Assembly (NCBI GenBank): GCA_016928995.1
Contig: JAFGJS010000086.1
Coordinates: 1 to 64,000, forward strand
DNA length: 64,000 bases
Direction: 5' to 3'
Origin: Candidatus Sumerlaeota bacterium
GTDB taxonomy: Bacteria > Sumerlaeota > Sumerlaeia > JAFGJS01
Below the pieces are notes generated by a model. That model worked only from the letters and a program-made list of their open reading frames with translations, was not told the DNA's origin and did not search any database. The position numbers and the translations under genes were made by a program. This document shows, piece by piece, positions 46,281 to 56,223 of the stretch (its first letter is position 1; the number at the start of each line of letters is the position of its first letter).

Positions 46281-46820
46281 TTATTCCTCGGTCTTTTCTT
46301 CCTGCTCTGGGGTTTCTTCAGCGGCAGCCTGCTGCTCCGCAACGGGCTCGGACTCGACAGCGGCTTCCAACTCTTCGTTCGCATCGGCCGCCGCCGCAGC
46401 TTCGGCTTCAGCGTCCAACGCGGCCTGCGCTTCCGCGGCGGCGCTGAGTTTTTCGTCCAGCGCGCGGCGCTGAGCGAGACTCAGTTCGGTGATGCGGGCT
46501 TTTTTGCCGCGCAGCTGTCGCAGGTAGAACAGTTTGGTGCGGCGCACACGGCCGCGGCGCTTGACCACGATTTTTTCGATCAGCGGTGAATGGAGCGGGA
46601 AAATGCGTTCCATCCCGACGCCGAACGAAATGCGGCGGATCGTGAAGGTTTCCTCGATGCCGCCGCCCTTGCGGGAGATGCATACGCCTTCAATTTCCTG
46701 CACGCGCGACTTATCGCCTTCCTTGATGCGCAGAAACACGCGCACCGTGTCGCCCGGACGGAAATGCGGGATGTCTGTTCTCAGTTGGTCTTTTGTGAAA
46801 TCTCTGACGACGCCTAGCAC
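46281..46820 (-). CDS. rplS: 50S ribosomal protein L19 with C-terminal extension
   Basis: 179 aa from GTG at 46820, behind GGGAGG by 7 nt. The bL19 core (1-118) shows [53 protein letters not shown] and [17 protein letters not shown]. The C-terminal ~60 residues are Ala/Glu-rich ([20 protein letters not shown]) and exceed the usual 115-120 aa. The core sits at the 30S-50S interface. rpsP, rimM and trmD, the usual neighbours, are not adjacent. The tail is likely disordered. Confidence 0.95.
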   Translation of the reverse strand: MLGVVRDFTKDQLRTDIPHFRPGDTVRVFLRIKEGDKSRVQEIEGVCISRKGGGIEETFTIRRISFGVGMERIFPLHSPLIEKIVVKRRGRVRRTKLFYLRQLRGKKARITELSLAQRRALDEKLSAAAEAQAALDAEAEAAAAADANEELEAAVESEPVAEQQAAAEETPEQEEKTEE

Positions 46821-47379
46821 TTTAAGGCCTCCCTTGGCAAACCGGAGTTGGCCATATGTTTGATTTTTTTATTTCCGATGCACAATCAAATTTTTCCGTT
46901 CAGCGCGCCTGACGCGAAACAGGGAGGCATGTTCTGCGGCTCTGTCAGCTAAAAATCAACCAAAATCTTGCATCTATAGCAAAAAAATCTTTTGGCGATC
47001 CGGCAAGGACTATCTTGACTTTGCGCATCCGCTGCATCAAAATTTTCTTCTCTCTTGCGGCTTCATCTTTGGAATGAACAGAAACGCCATGTCTTGGCAT
47101 CTGACGATCCATGGCTAAGGACACAAAGATCAATGCGTCGGGTTGCACGTATGGGCCTGAAAAATAAGGACTTATTGGCGATGCGCGCGGTTGTAATGGT
47201 CAAAATCCAAGCAGAGATGGGCGCAGAATGGAATGCCTCCAACGATTAAGTCTGGAAGCTGATTTGGTAAAAATGGGAAAATGTCCTCGCTCAGCGGTCC
47301 GATGAAGGATCATTAATGGCGACTTTGATTGCACCCCTCGCCGTGAACCTCATCCTAATAAGGAATCTGTGGTACGCTA
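46821..47379. other. 559-bp intergenic region, no gene supported
   Basis: Between rplS (minus) and the coiled-coil gene (plus). A 64-codon frame at 47055-47249 has no family likeness, signal or ribosome-binding site, so I do not call it. No tRNA or small-RNA structure is recognised. It must hold the rplS promoter. Confidence 0.5.
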
Positions 47380-47895
47380 ATGGAACTATACAATGAAAAG
47401 CTGGGCGAGCAAACCCAGGAGATGGCGGAGTATAAAGAGCGTCAGGAACTTGAATTGCACCGGCTGGAGCTGGAACTCAAACGCCGGGACGACCGGCGTC
47501 GCGACTTGCTGGGCCGTGTTGAGATCGGCGGCTCCGAATCCCTGCAGCAGCTTAATTACGCGGAAAACAAGTGCGACGAACTGAAGAAAAAGATTCAACA
47601 GTTCAAGCACGAAAGCATGGATGAACTGCGCCGCATGCGGCTGCAGATCTACCAGCTGAAATCTGAAACGGAAGACGCGCTGAAACAGCAATTGCGCGAT
47701 TTGCGCCGCGAACAGGACGACATCCAGAACGACCGCATTCCGCAGCTAGAGCAGGAACTGATTGAATTGCGAGACCGGCAGGGAAAGCTCAAATCGGAAA
47801 TCCTCATCCTCACCGGCCGCCTCAGCGATCTCAACCGCTACGACCTTGAGACCGTCGACCTCGAACTCAACTCCCGCCTGCCGCATCAGCGATAA
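47380..47895 (+). CDS. Coiled-coil protein, unknown function
   Basis: 171 aa, almost entirely charged helix. Heptad-like patterns run from about residue 8 to 155 (ELHRLELELKRRDDRRRDLL, CDELKKKIQQFKHESMDELRRM, QLRDLRREQDDIQNDRIPQLEQEL). No membrane segment or signal peptide, so cytoplasmic. It probably forms a rod-like dimer. It is the first of two plus-strand genes, ahead of mnmA, with 155 bp between. No family recognised. Confidence 0.6.
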   Translation: MELYNEKLGEQTQEMAEYKERQELELHRLELELKRRDDRRRDLLGRVEIGGSESLQQLNYAENKCDELKKKIQQFKHESMDELRRMRLQIYQLKSETEDALKQQLRDLRREQDDIQNDRIPQLEQELIELRDRQGKLKSEILILTGRLSDLNRYDLETVDLELNSRLPHQR

Positions 47896-47993
47896 GGCCG
47901 TTTATATTCAGACTTGCCTTGGAACGACGCCCGTAATATTTTCCGTTGCGTAATATTTGGCATGGGACGCTTGAATGTTGCATCCATGATTTA

Positions 47994-48025
47994 TCCTTCT
48001 CTGCGCCCTTTGCGTCTCTGCGTTA
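47994..48025. repeat. CTCTGCG/GACGC repeat (single arm)
   Basis: CCTTCTCTGCGCCC followed by TTTGCGTCTCTGCGTTAA is the reverse complement of the left arm at 26962 (CAACGCCGAGACGCAAAGG plus CGCAGAG). Only one arm is present, ending 26 bp before the mnmA start codon. It may affect mnmA leader folding. Confidence 0.6.
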
Positions 48026-48050
48026 ATATCGGTTTCTGGAGCGATGCGTC

Positions 48051-49127
48051 ATGCGCGTAATGACGGCCATGAGCGGCGGGATTGATTCGACCACGGCGGC
48101 GGCGAAACTGTGCGAGGAAGGCCATGAGGTCGTCGGGTTGCACATGCGCATCTGGCGCGACGGCGCTGAGGCGGATGAAACTTGCTCGACGGATGCGCTG
48201 CTCAAGGACGCTCGCGAAACCGCCGAACGCTACGGCTTCGAAATCCACGAGATTGACCTAGCCGCCGACTTCAAACAGAACGTCGTCGATTATTTCATCG
48301 AAGAATATCTGAACGGCCGCACGCCCAATCCGTGCGTGCATTGCAACCGCACGGTGAAGTTCGGTCTGCTGATGGAACAGATGGAGCGGCTGGGATGCGA
48401 GAAAATGGCCACCGGTCATTACACGCGCGTCGGCCGCTATGAGCCGACGGACCGCTGGTCGATTCAGCGCATGGAGGATTACGAGAAGGACCAGACGTAT
48501 TTCCTGAGCTGCCTGACGCAACGGCAGCTTTCGAACTTCACGACGCCGCTGGCCGGCATGCGCAAGGAAGACGTGCGCGATTACGCGCGGCGGCTGGGGC
48601 TTTCCTGCGCGGATAAGCCGGAGTCGAACGAAATATGTTTTTTACCCGGCAATGACTATCGCGCGTTCATGGCCGGGATCGGCAAGCACGCCGGCGAACG
48701 AGCTCTGAAGCCCGGCGAGATTGTGGATCGCGCGGGCAACGTGCTTGGCCGTCATGACGGACTGGCGAACTTCACCGTGGGCCAGCGCCGCGGACTCGGC
48801 ATCGCGCATGAGCAGCCGCTATATGTGTTGAAACTCGACATGGCGAAGAACCAGGTGATCGTCGGCAAGCGCGAAGAGACGCTATGCAGCGTGGTCTGGG
48901 CCGCTGATATGAACTGGATGGGCGTCGAGCGCCCCGTGCATCCGATCAATGTCGCGGCGCAGATTCGTTATCGCGCCCGGCCCACGCCCGGCGTGCTGCA
49001 TCCCCGTGAAGACGGCAAGGTCGAGCTCGTCTTCGATCAGCCTGTCACATCTCCCGCGCCCGGACAAGCCCTCGCCTTCTACGACCCCAGCGCCGAATGG
49101 CTCCTCGGCGGCGGCTGGATTATTTAA
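48051..49127 (+). CDS. mnmA: tRNA-specific 2-thiouridylase MnmA
   Basis: 358 aa. It thiolates U34 of Lys, Glu and Gln tRNAs with ATP in the cytoplasm. The PP-loop SGGIDST (8-14) starts the protein (the usual form is SGGVDSS). NPCVHCN holds the catalytic Cys95, MATGHYTRV follows, and ICFLPGNDYR holds the partner Cys196, comparable to Cys102 and Cys199 of E. coli. The C-terminal beta-barrel ends at DPSAEWLLGGGWI, as in the family. The ATG lies 26 bp after a repeat arm. Confidence 0.97.
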   Translation: MRVMTAMSGGIDSTTAAAKLCEEGHEVVGLHMRIWRDGAEADETCSTDALLKDARETAERYGFEIHEIDLAADFKQNVVDYFIEEYLNGRTPNPCVHCNRTVKFGLLMEQMERLGCEKMATGHYTRVGRYEPTDRWSIQRMEDYEKDQTYFLSCLTQRQLSNFTTPLAGMRKEDVRDYARRLGLSCADKPESNEICFLPGNDYRAFMAGIGKHAGERALKPGEIVDRAGNVLGRHDGLANFTVGQRRGLGIAHEQPLYVLKLDMAKNQVIVGKREETLCSVVWAADMNWMGVERPVHPINVAAQIRYRARPTPGVLHPREDGKVELVFDQPVTSPAPGQALAFYDPSAEWLLGGGWII

Positions 49128-49140
49128 CGGGTACAAAAAG

Positions 49141-49181
49141 AAAAGCGCGCCGTTCGGGGGGAACGGCGCGCTGTTTTTTTT
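49141..49181. terminator. Terminator between mnmA and the OmpA-like gene
   Basis: AGCGCGCCGTTC (49144-49155) pairs with GAACGGCGCGCT (49161-49172) around GGGGG, followed by T8 (49174-49181). It terminates mnmA and, on the minus strand, the convergent OmpA-like gene weakly (A4). Confidence 0.88.
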
Positions 49182-49199
49182 GATCGATTTGATTCGCGG

Positions 49200-50018
49200 T
49201 TACTTTTTCTTCGGCATCACGACGATCACCGCGCGGCGGTTTTCTTTGCGCTCTTTGCCCGCGGGACGATAGTGACTGAAGGTCGTGGAAGAGAGGCTGC
49301 CGCCGCTGAAGCCGTAGTTGTCCTGCAGGTAATGCAGCACGACAAGCCCGCGCGCCGCGCCCAGTTCCCAGTTGCTCACGTAGCCGCTGAACTGGATCGG
49401 CTCGTCGTCGGTGTGACCTTCGATGTTCAGCTCATGACCGGCGTATTTTTCCTGCAGCAATTGGCCCAGTTTGTCGAGGGTCGCCTTGCCTTCGGGCTTG
49501 AGCTCGGCCATGCCGCTGTCGAACAGAACGCTGCCAAGGATGGTGTATTCGACGCCCTTGACGGTTTCCTTCACCGTGATGTTCTCATCGCCGGGTTTCT
49601 CCGCCGAGACGGGCTGCGTGCCACGAGCGTCGCCCAAGGCTTTCTCAAGATCCTTGATGCGCGTATTCAGCGCGTCAATTTCCTTTTGCAGATCATCGTT
49701 CGCGCCTTTTTGCCGGTCAAGCATGGCCTGGCGCGCGTCCAGATCGCGCTGGAGATTGTCCAGTTCGCCGCTCGACGGGCCGCCCATGCTGTCCATCGAA
49801 TCGGCAGCCAGCGCACCGACCAGGCCGCCCGTGGCGAAGCCGACCATGCCGCCTTCCGCGGCGCTCAGCAGGCCGTAATTGTTGGCCCAAAGGGCGCCAA
49901 CGGCCGCTCCGGCGCCGCCGCCCAGGGCCGCGCCTTTCTGCACACGAGTGCATCCTGTCATCAGACTGATTGTTAGAATCAACGTTAAAGCGGGCAATAC
50001 GATGCGGATTGGTTTCAT
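49200..50018 (-). CDS. OmpA-family lipoprotein with glycine zipper
   Basis: 272 aa from ATG 50018, the start of a lipoprotein signal (LTLILTISLMTGC, lipidated Cys about 22). A glycine-zipper-like stretch follows (GAALGGGAGAAVGALWANN), then a coiled coil (ELDNLQRDLDARQAMLDRQ, about 85-130). A C-terminal OmpA/MotB peptidoglycan-binding domain (about 155-272) has ELNIEGHTDDEPI and the final NRRAVIVVMPKKK. It would tie the outer membrane to peptidoglycan. It resembles Pal/YiaD-type proteins. Confidence 0.9.
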   Translation of the reverse strand: MKPIRIVLPALTLILTISLMTGCTRVQKGAALGGGAGAAVGALWANNYGLLSAAEGGMVGFATGGLVGALAADSMDSMGGPSSGELDNLQRDLDARQAMLDRQKGANDDLQKEIDALNTRIKDLEKALGDARGTQPVSAEKPGDENITVKETVKGVEYTILGSVLFDSGMAELKPEGKATLDKLGQLLQEKYAGHELNIEGHTDDEPIQFSGYVSNWELGAARGLVVLHYLQDNYGFSGGSLSSTTFSHYRPAGKERKENRRAVIVVMPKKK

Positions 50019-50257
50019 GATGCTTCCCTCACAGTACAATTGAATTGTGCCACTTGGATACCGCTGGTGCTGAATAATAAACATTTAACTCCGGACCGCT
50101 CGCGGAGTTTTCGCTGTTTTTATGGTTTTGGATCAAAAGGTTTTTGATCGCCTTGCCGATAATACATTTGAAAATATCAAATACCTCATTGCAATGGATT
50201 TTTGCAATGAATCTGAGATTTCTTACGTTTCGGTATGTTGATCGATTGTGGACAAAC

Positions 50258-53017
50258 ATGGAAGGTTTACTCCAAAAAATATTCACATTCGCGGCTGTGT
50301 ACGCTCTAATTACTGTTTTTTCAGTGATCGGAAACTCAGCGTGGAGCGCGGATGGAACCCTGGCCGAGGTCCGCGATGTGCGCCTGATCACGGAAATGCA
50401 GCGCTCGCGCGTGGTCGTGGAACTCTCCAATCCGCCGGACGTGCGCCATCTTTTCCCGACGAACGATCCATCGCGTTGGATTTTACGGTTACGGCCGGCG
50501 GAAGTCAGGGCCGGTCTCACAACGGAAAAAATCAACGATGGCCGGATCAAAAACATCGAATGGACCTTGGATCAAACCGAGTTTCTGTTGACCTTGCGGC
50601 TTAATGCTCCGCCGGATCACATTAAACTTTTCATGCTGCGGAATCCGCCGACGCTGGTGGCGGATTTTTTCAGCTCGCCGACGGCTGAGATCGAAGCTGC
50701 AACCACTCAAACCGAGTCGCAGCCATCATTGCGGTTGCCGATCCCCAAACCTCCCGTGAGTGTAACACCGAGCATGGAGGATGTGTTTTTGCCGCCGCCG
50801 GACATGGAAGAGGTTCTCACGATCGTTCCGGTGGAAAAAGAAATTAAAGCGGCGTATTCGCCGTTGAATCTACGCAAGCTTGATTTTTCGCGGCTGGGAG
50901 AGGAACTGCTGCGTGTGGCGGCGGAAGACTGGCCGGCTTTTGAACAACGCTTCCTCCCCTTGGCGCAACGGAGCGACTGGAAGGAGATGCAGGAACTGGC
51001 CCAAACCTTCGCGCTCGAGCCGCGCCCCACGTTGCCGGAAGAGGTCTGTCTGGCCGCGCTGGTCGAGGCGCATGCGCAGCAGGCGGGATTCCGGCAGGAT
51101 CAATCCCCGGCGAATCCTGGCGAGGCCTTGCTCGCGGTGGACATCGCGCGATTGGCGCTGCGCAGGCATCCCGGCAGCCGCCTCGCGCCGCTGATCCTGA
51201 TGCGCCTGGCGCAGATCTACCGCGATTTGGGTTTCACTCCGGAAGCGACCGCGACGTTGGGATGGCTGAATGATTTCGGTCCGAATGAATGGGATCCTCA
51301 GTTGCTGGCCTACGCGGCGGAAATCCTCACCGGCCTGGAAAAATGGGAAGAGGCGCGAACGATCCTTGAGGATTTGCTGGAGCGCTATCCCGGCGCTCCC
51401 GAGGCGCAACTGGCGCAAGCCTGGATCGGCCGCTGCCAGTATGCTTTGGGCGATCCAGGCGCGGCATTTTCCGCGTTGATGCAGGCCTGGGAGGCGGATC
51501 CCGGATTGCTGGAAAGCAATCCCGAACTGCTCGAAGCATGGGGCAAGGCATCGATGGAGCAGGCGTTGCTGACCGCCAATGCGCGTTCCGCGGCGCAGGA
51601 TGTCAACGCCGCGAGCACGGCGCCTGAATTTTCCATGCCGCGAAGGGCGTTCGAACGTTATGCGTTGCTGTATCCACAGCTTGTCGCGGAAAAGCCGGAA
51701 ATCGCGTATGGTCTGGCGCTTTCTCTCAGCCGCCTGGGCGAGTTTAATCAAGCGATGCGACAATACCGCGATGTCATCGAGACGTTTCCCGATTCGCCGC
51801 AGGCGGATGAGGCGCGGATTGATCTGGCGGAAATGGCCCTGCGGGATCGGATTTCCGGAATCGAGCGCGCCTATTCCGAGCTGGAAGCGTATCAACAGCC
51901 GGAGCAGACGCTGTTGCGCGTATTCCGCGAATCGCCGCATGATGAAACGGCGCAAGCCGCGGGGCATATTTACGCGCTGCATTGTTACCTGCGCGAGAAC
52001 AACGAGTCGGACGCGCTGAAAATCTGGACCGAACTGAGCGACCGTTTTCCGGATTCGAAGTTGTTGAGTCAGATCAGCGCCTATGCGGAGGAAATCTTCG
52101 TGCCGGCGATTCGCGGGGCGCATGAAGCCGGCAATTACCGGCAGGTTGTTGATCTGGTGCGGCGCCATCCGGCTTTTGCGGGAGTGATTCAAGCCAATGC
52201 GGAATTGACCTTTCGGGTGGCCGATTCCTGGCGGGCGATGGAACTGTATGAGCAGGCGGCGCTTCAAGCTTCTTATGCGCCGAATTTACATGAAGCCGCG
52301 CCGCAGGATTTGGAATGGGCCTTCCGGGCGTGTGAACTTCGCGCCGACAGCTTGTATCGCATCGGCTTGTACGATAAGGCCGCCGAAGAACGCAGGATGC
52401 TGCTGGAATATGATCCGGAAGGCGAAAGCGCGCCGCGCCAGTTATATTGGCTGGGCAAGATCGCGCGGCTGGAGCGGGATCCGGAGACGGCGCGTTCGCA
52501 GTGGAGCCAGGCGCTGGAGCATCCCCAGCTTTCGGCGCAATGCGAACTCGACGCCGCGGCGGATCGCGCAGCTTTGTTTCTGTCGTGTGAAGATTGGAGC
52601 GCGGCGCGCGCGGATTTGATCCAGGCCATCCGGGCGATCGGACGGATGGATTTGGATTTGCGGCAGCCGTTAGCGCACCGGTTGCTGGCGCAGTTGGCCC
52701 AGGCGCGATACCGCGACGGACGCTATGCGGATGCGTTAATGACTCTGGAGCCGTGCCTGGAAGGGGAATCCGATCCGGAGGAAATGGCGTTGATCCGGTA
52801 TCAGGCCGCGCAGTGCCATATACAGTTGCTGATGAACTCCAAGGATAAGGCCCGCAACTCCTGGCACGCCGATCAGGCCGAAAAATTATTGCTGGCGTTG
52901 CGTGCGCCCGGCGCCGCCTCTGCCGCGCTCGCCGCCAAGGCTGGCAGCGATTTGCGCATGCTGGAACAGCTGCGTTCTGTTTTAGGCTTGCATTCCAGCC
53001 AAGCGTATCAACAATGA
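50258..53017 (+). CDS. AMIN-domain/TPR-repeat envelope protein
   Basis: 919 aa from ATG 50258, a signal-peptide start (FTFAAVYALITVFSVIGNSAWSA); the frame is open upstream to 50144, so the start is uncertain. An AMIN domain (about 35-135, AEVRDVRLITEMQRSRVVVEL) is the type that targets envelope proteins to peptidoglycan or secretins. The rest, from about residue 250, is tetratricopeptide repeats (for example EKWEEARTILEDLLERYPGAPEA and YRQVVDLVRRHPAFAG). It is divergent from the OmpA-like lipoprotein and 47 bp before the kinase gene. Role: scaffold for an envelope complex. Confidence 0.8.
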   Translation: MEGLLQKIFTFAAVYALITVFSVIGNSAWSADGTLAEVRDVRLITEMQRSRVVVELSNPPDVRHLFPTNDPSRWILRLRPAEVRAGLTTEKINDGRIKNIEWTLDQTEFLLTLRLNAPPDHIKLFMLRNPPTLVADFFSSPTAEIEAATTQTESQPSLRLPIPKPPVSVTPSMEDVFLPPPDMEEVLTIVPVEKEIKAAYSPLNLRKLDFSRLGEELLRVAAEDWPAFEQRFLPLAQRSDWKEMQELAQTFALEPRPTLPEEVCLAALVEAHAQQAGFRQDQSPANPGEALLAVDIARLALRRHPGSRLAPLILMRLAQIYRDLGFTPEATATLGWLNDFGPNEWDPQLLAYAAEILTGLEKWEEARTILEDLLERYPGAPEAQLAQAWIGRCQYALGDPGAAFSALMQAWEADPGLLESNPELLEAWGKASMEQALLTANARSAAQDVNAASTAPEFSMPRRAFERYALLYPQLVAEKPEIAYGLALSLSRLGEFNQAMRQYRDVIETFPDSPQADEARIDLAEMALRDRISGIERAYSELEAYQQPEQTLLRVFRESPHDETAQAAGHIYALHCYLRENNESDALKIWTELSDRFPDSKLLSQISAYAEEIFVPAIRGAHEAGNYRQVVDLVRRHPAFAGVIQANAELTFRVADSWRAMELYEQAALQASYAPNLHEAAPQDLEWAFRACELRADSLYRIGLYDKAAEERRMLLEYDPEGESAPRQLYWLGKIARLERDPETARSQWSQALEHPQLSAQCELDAAADRAALFLSCEDWSAARADLIQAIRAIGRMDLDLRQPLAHRLLAQLAQARYRDGRYADALMTLEPCLEGESDPEEMALIRYQAAQCHIQLLMNSKDKARNSWHADQAEKLLLALRAPGAASAALAAKAGSDLRMLEQLRSVLGLHSSQAYQQ

Positions 53018-53064
53018 AACCATACTCGCAAGATCCGTAAAATTCGGCAGAACGTCAGGATGTA

Positions 53065-55077
53065 ATGTCTTTTTCAGCGAAACATAACGATGCCCGCGAC
53101 GATGGCCTGTTTCAGATTCTGGTCATGGAAAGCGACGCGGCGGAACTGGAGCGCCTGGAGCGGCTGCTGACGCGATTCGGCCATCGTGTCCTTCCTGCCG
53201 CGGACTACAACGAGGCGATGGTTCATTTAAAGATCACCAAGCCTGACATCGCATTCCTGGAGTTTCTGCCGTCGCGCGCCGCGCATACGGAAATGCTGGC
53301 CGCTCTCCATAACCGTTTTCCCGATACGCTTGTCGTGCTGCTTTCCATTCAATCGGGCTCCGAAACGACGTTTCCCGTTTATCGCATGCATATTTTCGAC
53401 GTCCTCTATAAACCGGTGCGCGCTTCGGATTTGCAATTCAAAGTGGAGCGCTGCTATCAGCGCCTGCGCATCATTCATGAAAAGGAAATGGCGCTCAAGG
53501 CCTTGCGCGAGCAAAACCAGAAACTGATCGAATCCCAGGAGCGCTTTTGGCTGGCGCAGCAATTCTCTCATCTGGGCGTGTGGGATTGGGATCTGGTGAC
53601 CGGCCGCGCCACTCGCGCGGAGCAAGCGTATAAGATCCCCGGCTCGCAGACCTTCTTCGACAGCGACAACATCAACGATTTTTACAGCATGGTTCATCCC
53701 GAAGACCAGGCGCGAGTGCGCCGGGCGCAAGAGGATTGCATCCATCATGGCAAGGACTACAACACGGAGTTCCGCATTCAGGATCCGGGCGGCTCCGTGC
53801 GCTGGCTGTCCGAGCGGGGCAACGTGATTCGCGATCAAAACGGCCGGGCGATCCGCATGGTCGGCGTCGTGCTCGACATCACGAAACGCAAGCACGCCGA
53901 AGCGGAACAGCTTCGCATGGTGGAGCGCATCCAGGAAACCCAGCGGCTGGAGGGTCTGGGCGTGCTGGCCGGCGGCATCGCCCATGAGTTCAACAATTTG
54001 ATGATGGGGATTCTGGGCAACACCTCGCTGTTGATGGAGAGCTCGCCGCCGGAAAGCATCATGCGCAAGTTGAACTCCATTGAGCGCAGCGCCAATCGCG
54101 CGGCGGAGCTCACGAATCAAATCCTGGCTTACGCCGGCAAAGGCCAGTATTTTCTCGAGCGCTTGAATCTCAGCGGGCTGGTGCGCGACATCAAACAACT
54201 TCTCTTAATTTCACTGCATAAACATCATGAGATGATCTTTCAATTGCAGGATGACCTTCCGTGCATCGAAGGAGACATGAAGCAAATCCAGCAGCTCGTC
54301 GTGAACCTGGCGACTAACGCCGCTGAAGCATTGACTGGACGGGAAAACGGTAAGATTTCCGTAGAGACCGGAGTGCGCACGCTTCCACGGGCGAATTTCA
54401 GCATGCGGGAGAATTTGGAGCACGTCACACCGGGAGAGTACGTCTACATCCGAGTCGAAGACAATGGCATCGGCATGGATGATGAGACGATAGAGCATTG
54501 CTTCGAACCATTCTACACCACCCGCTTCATGGGGCGCGGACTTGGACTGGCCGCGGTGGAGGGGATCCTGCGCTCGCATCATGGCGTGATCGATATGCGG
54601 TCCGTGCAGGATCATGGCACGGTCGTCACCGCCTACTTTCCGCGCGAAGGGTTGTTGCAGGAAAAAACGGAGGCCCCGGAAATTCCGCAAGCGAAGCCGC
54701 AGGAACAGGATCAAACCGTTGTGCTTTTCGTGGATGATGACGAGATGATCCTGGAGATCGCGCAGAGTTACCTGAAGGAAAATGGATTCGAGGTCAGACT
54801 GGCGGATAATGGACGCAAGGCGGTGGATCTCGCTGCCACATCGCCCGGAGACATCGATATTGTGCTGCTCGACATGACCCTGCCCGATATCTCCGGACAG
54901 GAAGTATTTGAACAGATTCGCAAAGTCAATTCCGCCGTGCCGGTCATCCTGACCAGCGGCTACACCCAGGAGAGCGTGCTGGGAGCCACCGAGCACCTCA
55001 AGCCCGCCGGATTTCTGCAAAAACCCTATCGGCCCAACGACCTGCTCAGCATCATCGAGCGCATCTTGAAAAAATGA
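53065..55077 (+). CDS. Hybrid histidine kinase with degenerate N-terminal receiver
   Basis: 670 aa, no membrane segment, so cytoplasmic. Domains in order: a receiver-like domain (about 10-125) whose phosphoacceptor position is Glu (AFLEFLPS) rather than Asp; a coiled coil; a PAS/PAC (about 165-285, WDWDLVTGRATRAEQAY); HisKA with His307 in GGIAHEFNN; HATPase_c with DNGIGMDD and GRGLGLAAVEG; and a C-terminal receiver with Asp603 in LLDMTLPD, acidic pocket VDDDE and a Lys in LQKPYRP. The N-terminal receiver likely cannot be phosphorylated normally. No response regulator is adjacent. Confidence 0.92.
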   Translation: MSFSAKHNDARDDGLFQILVMESDAAELERLERLLTRFGHRVLPAADYNEAMVHLKITKPDIAFLEFLPSRAAHTEMLAALHNRFPDTLVVLLSIQSGSETTFPVYRMHIFDVLYKPVRASDLQFKVERCYQRLRIIHEKEMALKALREQNQKLIESQERFWLAQQFSHLGVWDWDLVTGRATRAEQAYKIPGSQTFFDSDNINDFYSMVHPEDQARVRRAQEDCIHHGKDYNTEFRIQDPGGSVRWLSERGNVIRDQNGRAIRMVGVVLDITKRKHAEAEQLRMVERIQETQRLEGLGVLAGGIAHEFNNLMMGILGNTSLLMESSPPESIMRKLNSIERSANRAAELTNQILAYAGKGQYFLERLNLSGLVRDIKQLLLISLHKHHEMIFQLQDDLPCIEGDMKQIQQLVVNLATNAAEALTGRENGKISVETGVRTLPRANFSMRENLEHVTPGEYVYIRVEDNGIGMDDETIEHCFEPFYTTRFMGRGLGLAAVEGILRSHHGVIDMRSVQDHGTVVTAYFPREGLLQEKTEAPEIPQAKPQEQDQTVVLFVDDDEMILEIAQSYLKENGFEVRLADNGRKAVDLAATSPGDIDIVLLDMTLPDISGQEVFEQIRKVNSAVPVILTSGYTQESVLGATEHLKPAGFLQKPYRPNDLLSIIERILKK

Positions 55078-55101
55078 TTCGTCCAGTATCGTCGATTTTG
55101 A

Positions 55102-56204
55102 TCAGGCCAATGACCTCTGAAACTCGATCACTCTCTGGATGTATTCCAGTATGAGGGCGGGAAAGCGCGAATCGTAATCGGGAATCACGGATCGGGTGTT
55201 CGTCAGGTCAAACACACAGGATTCATTCAAATACGGCAGATAGGGCTTGAGCGAGCGGATCATCATTTTCTCCGTCCAGGTCGGATTCTCGGGGAGCGCT
55301 GAAACAAAGGACATGCGGATGAGGTGATGAACGCCAAAGGCCTGGGCCAGCAGAGACACGATCTCTGCGTTGGATTGCGGGCATGGATGACAGAGGTGAT
55401 AAGTCCGGCCTGCCGCCGGCGAGCGGAGGCCGATCTCGAGCATCGCATCGACAATTGAATCGATCGGCGCCAGGTTGGGACGAGCATCAGGAGCGATGGG
55501 GATCCTGATCTTTTCGCTGATCGCCTCGCCGTCGCCAAGCTGGTAGTGCTGCTGGATGCGGTTGATCACTTCGACCAGGGCGTTGAGATGCGTGAATGTA
55601 GAGGAGCGGCCTGTGGCCGTGTCGTTGATGATGATGGACGGCCGGACGACGCATAGCGGAAGGTCTATTTCGCCGCACAAGTCCGCTATTCCGATTTCCG
55701 CATCCAGTTTGCTTTGCTCATAGCAATTGCGAAAAGTCTGACCTTGATCCAGCTCGCTCTCCAAGACCAATCCTTTTCTGTCGCCGGCCACGTACGCCGT
55801 GCTTACATGAACAGCGTAGTCGATTGAGCCGCGCAACGTATGCATCACATTCAGCGATCCATCAATGTTAATCTGACGTTGGCTTTCCGGATTCGCTGGA
55901 TTGAATCGAGTGTCTCCGGCGACGTGAAAAAGGATGGCGTTGGACGCGGGGATCACTTCTGTGATTGGTCGAGACAGGCCCAGCCCGGGATCGGCGATGT
56001 CGATCTCAAGGCAATGCAAGTTCGCCAGCAGGTCGCGTTCCACCGGCGTCCCGGCGATGTCGTCGAGCGATGCTTTGACTCTATCCGCGAAAGCAACGTT
56101 CGCCTGGAAGCGTCCAAGCGCGTACACGCGCCATCCGCGCGTCAATAGCCGATGGACAAGCCTGGCTCCAATAAAACCATTCGCTCCTGTAACGCTGTTC
56201 TCAT
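55102..56204 (-). CDS. SDR-family NAD(P)-dependent oxidoreductase, apparent 5' frameshift
   Basis: About 367 aa if restored. The long frame (to 56145) starts at TTG inside the fold, at LTRGWRVYALGR. Its upstream bases still encode VTGANGFIGARLVHR, the Rossmann N-terminus, but no start codon exists in that frame before the stop of the neighbouring gene at 56224. An ATG at 56202-56204 reads MRTA in another frame and joins VTGANG if one base were added near 56193-56195. So this is either a frameshift mutation, an assembly error or a non-canonical start. The rest has HVSTAYVAGD and YEQSKLDAE (Tyr and Lys of the SDR triad), as in extended/fatty acyl-CoA reductase-like SDRs. It follows a DUF4838 gene by ~20 bp, so they form one operon. 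Confidence 0.75.
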
Positions 56205-56223
56205 CGGATGCTTGTTTGCCGCT

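Noticed and set aside
47055-47249. 64-codon ORF after rplS
   Set aside because: No ribosome-binding site, family or membrane pattern.
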